NCBI GenBank assembly: GCA_025455985.1
Contig: JALOLM010000127.1
Coordinates: forward strand, 1 to 6,572
Reading direction: 5' to 3'
From: Candidatus Nanopelagicales bacterium
GTDB lineage: Bacteria > Actinomycetota > Actinomycetes > S36-B12 > UBA10799
Length of the DNA stretch: 6,572 nt
Shown: positions 5,418 to 6,572 of the stretch, one piece after another
Layout of the letters: each line of letters begins with the position of its first letter
Position numbering within the stretch: the stretch's first letter is position 1
Program-made: the position numbers and the translations under genes
The notes under the pieces: model-generated
Databases searched by the model: none
Seen by the model: only the letters and a program-made list of their open reading frames with translations
Told to the model about the DNA's origin: nothing

Positions 5418-6046
5418 GCCTGGCCTCCGAGGATCCGTTGTTTGGCTATCCGGAACTCCTCATCGCTCAGCGCCCCGGAACTGTGCAAGCGTGCGAGCTG
5501 TTCCAAGGCGTCGCCGAGCGAGTCGGGACTGCCGGTAGCAACACGAGCGGGTCGGGGAGCGCTCACGGGCGCGCTTCGGCTGCTGTTGGGGGCATCGGCC
5601 CAGAACACCTGCTTGGCGATGCCGCGGTTGGTCAAGCCCAGCAGTGGCAGTCCACCCATCGCCACGAATGTGACACCGCAGATGATCCACCCCCAGACCA
5701 CCCCGTCCGAGCCGTCGGGAGGGTTGAGGCCAAACTCCCAGAAGTTCCATCCGAGGCTGAGGAACAACGCCGACCAGGCCAGGAAGATCAGCCGTGGACC
5801 GGGCAGTTTCGCGGAGTTCACCCCGTAGAGCCACAGACCGGCCAGCCCGCCGATGATGCCGAGCGGCATCAGTGCGGCAACGCCGTCGGGGCAGGGCGTG
5901 GCCACCACATAGGGGCCGCCGGTGGCACACATCCCACCGATGTCCATGATCGCCCGCATCGACACAAACACCAAGGTCATCCCAGTCGACAGGATCACCA
6001 GGCCGAGGAACATCAGCACGATCCTTCGTGCTGTGACGGCGTCCAT
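5414..6046 (-). CDS. SHOCT domain membrane protein
   Basis: A 210-aa protein. I see four likely transmembrane helices at about residues 7-30, 57-75, 85-103 and 115-138. A linker rich in Ser, Ala, Pro and Arg (about 150-172) leads to a C-terminal SHOCT domain at about 177-206 (LEQLARLHSSGALSDEEFRIAKQRIL). SHOCT is a short helical module, thought to mediate oligomerisation, found at the C-terminus of many bacterial membrane proteins. The loop after helix 1 carries two cysteines (Cys40 and Cys52) that could form an extracytoplasmic disulfide if the N-terminus is inside. The frame continues upstream to a GTG at 6091, but those 15 codons have poor third-position GC and the hydrophobic domain begins after the ATG at 6046, so I chose 6046; its Shine-Dalgarno is weak. 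It is the first gene of an operon with the 37-aa microprotein (ATGA overlap) and the SDR. Function is unknown. Confidence 0.88.
   Translation of the reverse strand: MDAVTARRIVLMFLGLVILSTGMTLVFVSMRAIMDIGGMCATGGPYVVATPCPDGVAALMPLGIIGGLAGLWLYGVNSAKLPGPRLIFLAWSALFLSLGWNFWEFGLNPPDGSDGVVWGWIICGVTFVAMGGLPLLGLTNRGIAKQVFWADAPNSSRSAPVSAPRPARVATGSPDSLGDALEQLARLHSSGALSDEEFRIAKQRILGGQA
5424..5428 (-). promoter_or_regulatory. Shine-Dalgarno of the 37-aa microprotein
   Basis: GGAGG on the minus strand, inside the last codons of the SHOCT gene, lies 6 bases before the ATG at 5417. It is the strongest ribosome binding site in this operon and a main reason for calling the microprotein gene. Confidence 0.65.
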
Positions 6047-6156
6047 GCGTCCATCATGTACGTTCGTGGCGCCCGGGACAGGCGGATTCACCTCGGTGTG
6101 GGGACGGCGGAGGGATAATCGAGAGAGGGCAACGAGGTCCGGGGCGGTGATACGCC
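6047..6156. promoter_or_regulatory. Divergent promoter region
   Basis: About 110 bases separate the SHOCT operon (leftward) from the P-type ATPase gene (rightward), so promoters for both should lie here. On the plus strand GATAAT at 6114-6119 is a good match to a -10 hexamer, but no fitting -35 box is seen. GGTGA at 6146-6150, 6 bases before the ATG at 6157, can pair with the 16S rRNA 3' end as a ribosome binding site. I see no strong dyad: CACC-TC-GGTG at 6089-6098 is only a 4-bp repeat. No clear minus-strand promoter was found. Confidence 0.4.
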
Positions 6157-6572
6157 ATGCGTCGCGGTGATGTTGGCGCGGAGCAGGTGGGCCTTACCCA
6201 GAATCAGGCGTCCGCGCTGTTGCGGCGAGTCGGCCGCAACGTCCTGCCCGCGGTGCGCGGGGTTCCGATGTGGCGACAACTGCTCGGACAGTTCGTTCAT
6301 TTCTTCGCCCTCATGTTGTGGGCAGCTGCGGCACTGGCTCTTGTCGGCGGCCTTCCGCAATTGGCCGTGGCGATCGTCGCGGTGGTGGTGATCAACGGGC
6401 TGTTCGCGTTCGTGCAGGAGTACCGCGCCGAACGGGCTGCCAGTCGCCTGCAGCAACTACTGCCGGTGCGCGCCTGCGTGGTCCGGGATGGCCTTCCGCA
6501 GGTCATCGATGCGGACCAGATCGTCCCCGGGGATCTAGTCATCCTGCGCGAGGGCGACCGCATCGCGGCGGA
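6157..6572 (+). CDS. Cation-transporting P-type ATPase, N-terminal part
   Basis: The first 138 codons of a gene that runs off the right end. Residues 12-44 (GLTQNQASALLRRVGRNVLP...) match the cation-transporter N-terminal domain of P2/P3-type ATPases. Two membrane helices follow at about 46-65 and 67-86, then EYRAERAASRLQQLLP (88-103) and the beginning of the actuator domain, with VVRDGLPQVIDADQIVPGDLVILREGDRIAA (from about 108), which includes the conserved VPGD motif (123-126). The phosphorylation motif DKTGT and the ion-binding helices lie beyond the window, so substrate (Ca, Mg, H or other cation) and subfamily cannot be decided. An in-frame TGA at 6148-6150 makes 6157 the first available ATG, with GGTGA 6 bases upstream. 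No heavy-metal CxxC domain is present at the N-terminus, which argues against the P1B copper/cadmium type. It is divergent from the SHOCT membrane gene. Confidence 0.88.
   Translation, partial: MRRGDVGAEQVGLTQNQASALLRRVGRNVLPAVRGVPMWRQLLGQFVHFFALMLWAAAALALVGGLPQLAVAIVAVVVINGLFAFVQEYRAERAASRLQQLLPVRACVVRDGLPQVIDADQIVPGDLVILREGDRIAA

Noticed and set aside
6047..6091. N-terminal extension of the SHOCT protein to a GTG at 6091
   Set aside because: The 15 extra codons have low third-position GC and add a polar, Pro-rich segment before the first helix; the ATG at 6046 fits better.
5066..6118. Plus-strand frame of 350 aa across the SDR, microprotein and SHOCT genes
   Set aside because: Antisense to three supported genes; composition is His/Arg/Pro/Gln-rich and low-complexity, with no motif.

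Overview
The window is strongly GC-rich. Its codons favour G/C in third position, and GTG starts and very tight gene packing are common. Together with the protein types (a HelZ-like SNF2 helicase next to a SWIM-finger protein, an EchA3-like short crotonase, a classical SDR, a SHOCT-tailed membrane protein, a P-type ATPase) this points to an actinobacterium, most probably Mycobacterium/Mycolicibacterium or a close relative in the Mycobacteriales. That placement is inferred from family resemblance; no database search was possible. I see no mobile element, CRISPR array, tRNA or rRNA.

Layout, left to right. (1) 1-174 is an unassigned edge, followed by a strong hairpin at 175-216. (2) A minus-strand operon runs from 3759 down to 253: an SNF2-family ATPase/helicase with an N-terminal DUF3670-type region, a 208-aa SWIM zinc-finger protein joined to it by a GTGA stop/start overlap, and a 103-aa DUF3467 protein that starts 44 nt inside the SWIM gene. 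This is the best candidate here for a poorly described functional module, probably acting on DNA or nucleoprotein. (3) A divergent intergenic region (3760-3857) carries a perfect 8+8-bp inverted repeat between the helicase gene and (4) a plus-strand crotonase-fold gene (3858-4547) resembling EchA3 of M. tuberculosis. (5) Converging on it with only 3 bp between stops is a second minus-strand operon (6046 to 4551): a four-helix membrane protein with a C-terminal SHOCT domain, a 37-aa single-pass membrane microprotein starting at an ATGA overlap, and an SDR oxidoreductase whose Shine-Dalgarno overlaps the microprotein stop codon. (6) Divergent from that operon, at 6157, begins a cation-type P-type ATPase that is cut by the right end of the window.

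How the genes work together. Overlap and spacing make the helicase/SWIM/DUF3467 set very likely co-transcribed and translationally coupled. The same holds for SHOCT/microprotein/SDR, although no biochemical link between that membrane pair and the SDR is obvious. The crotonase and SDR could both act on acyl-CoA or lipid-derived substrates, but they are convergent genes and this is only a suggestion. The microprotein is the least expected gene; it is too short for ordinary ORF calling but has strong translational signals.
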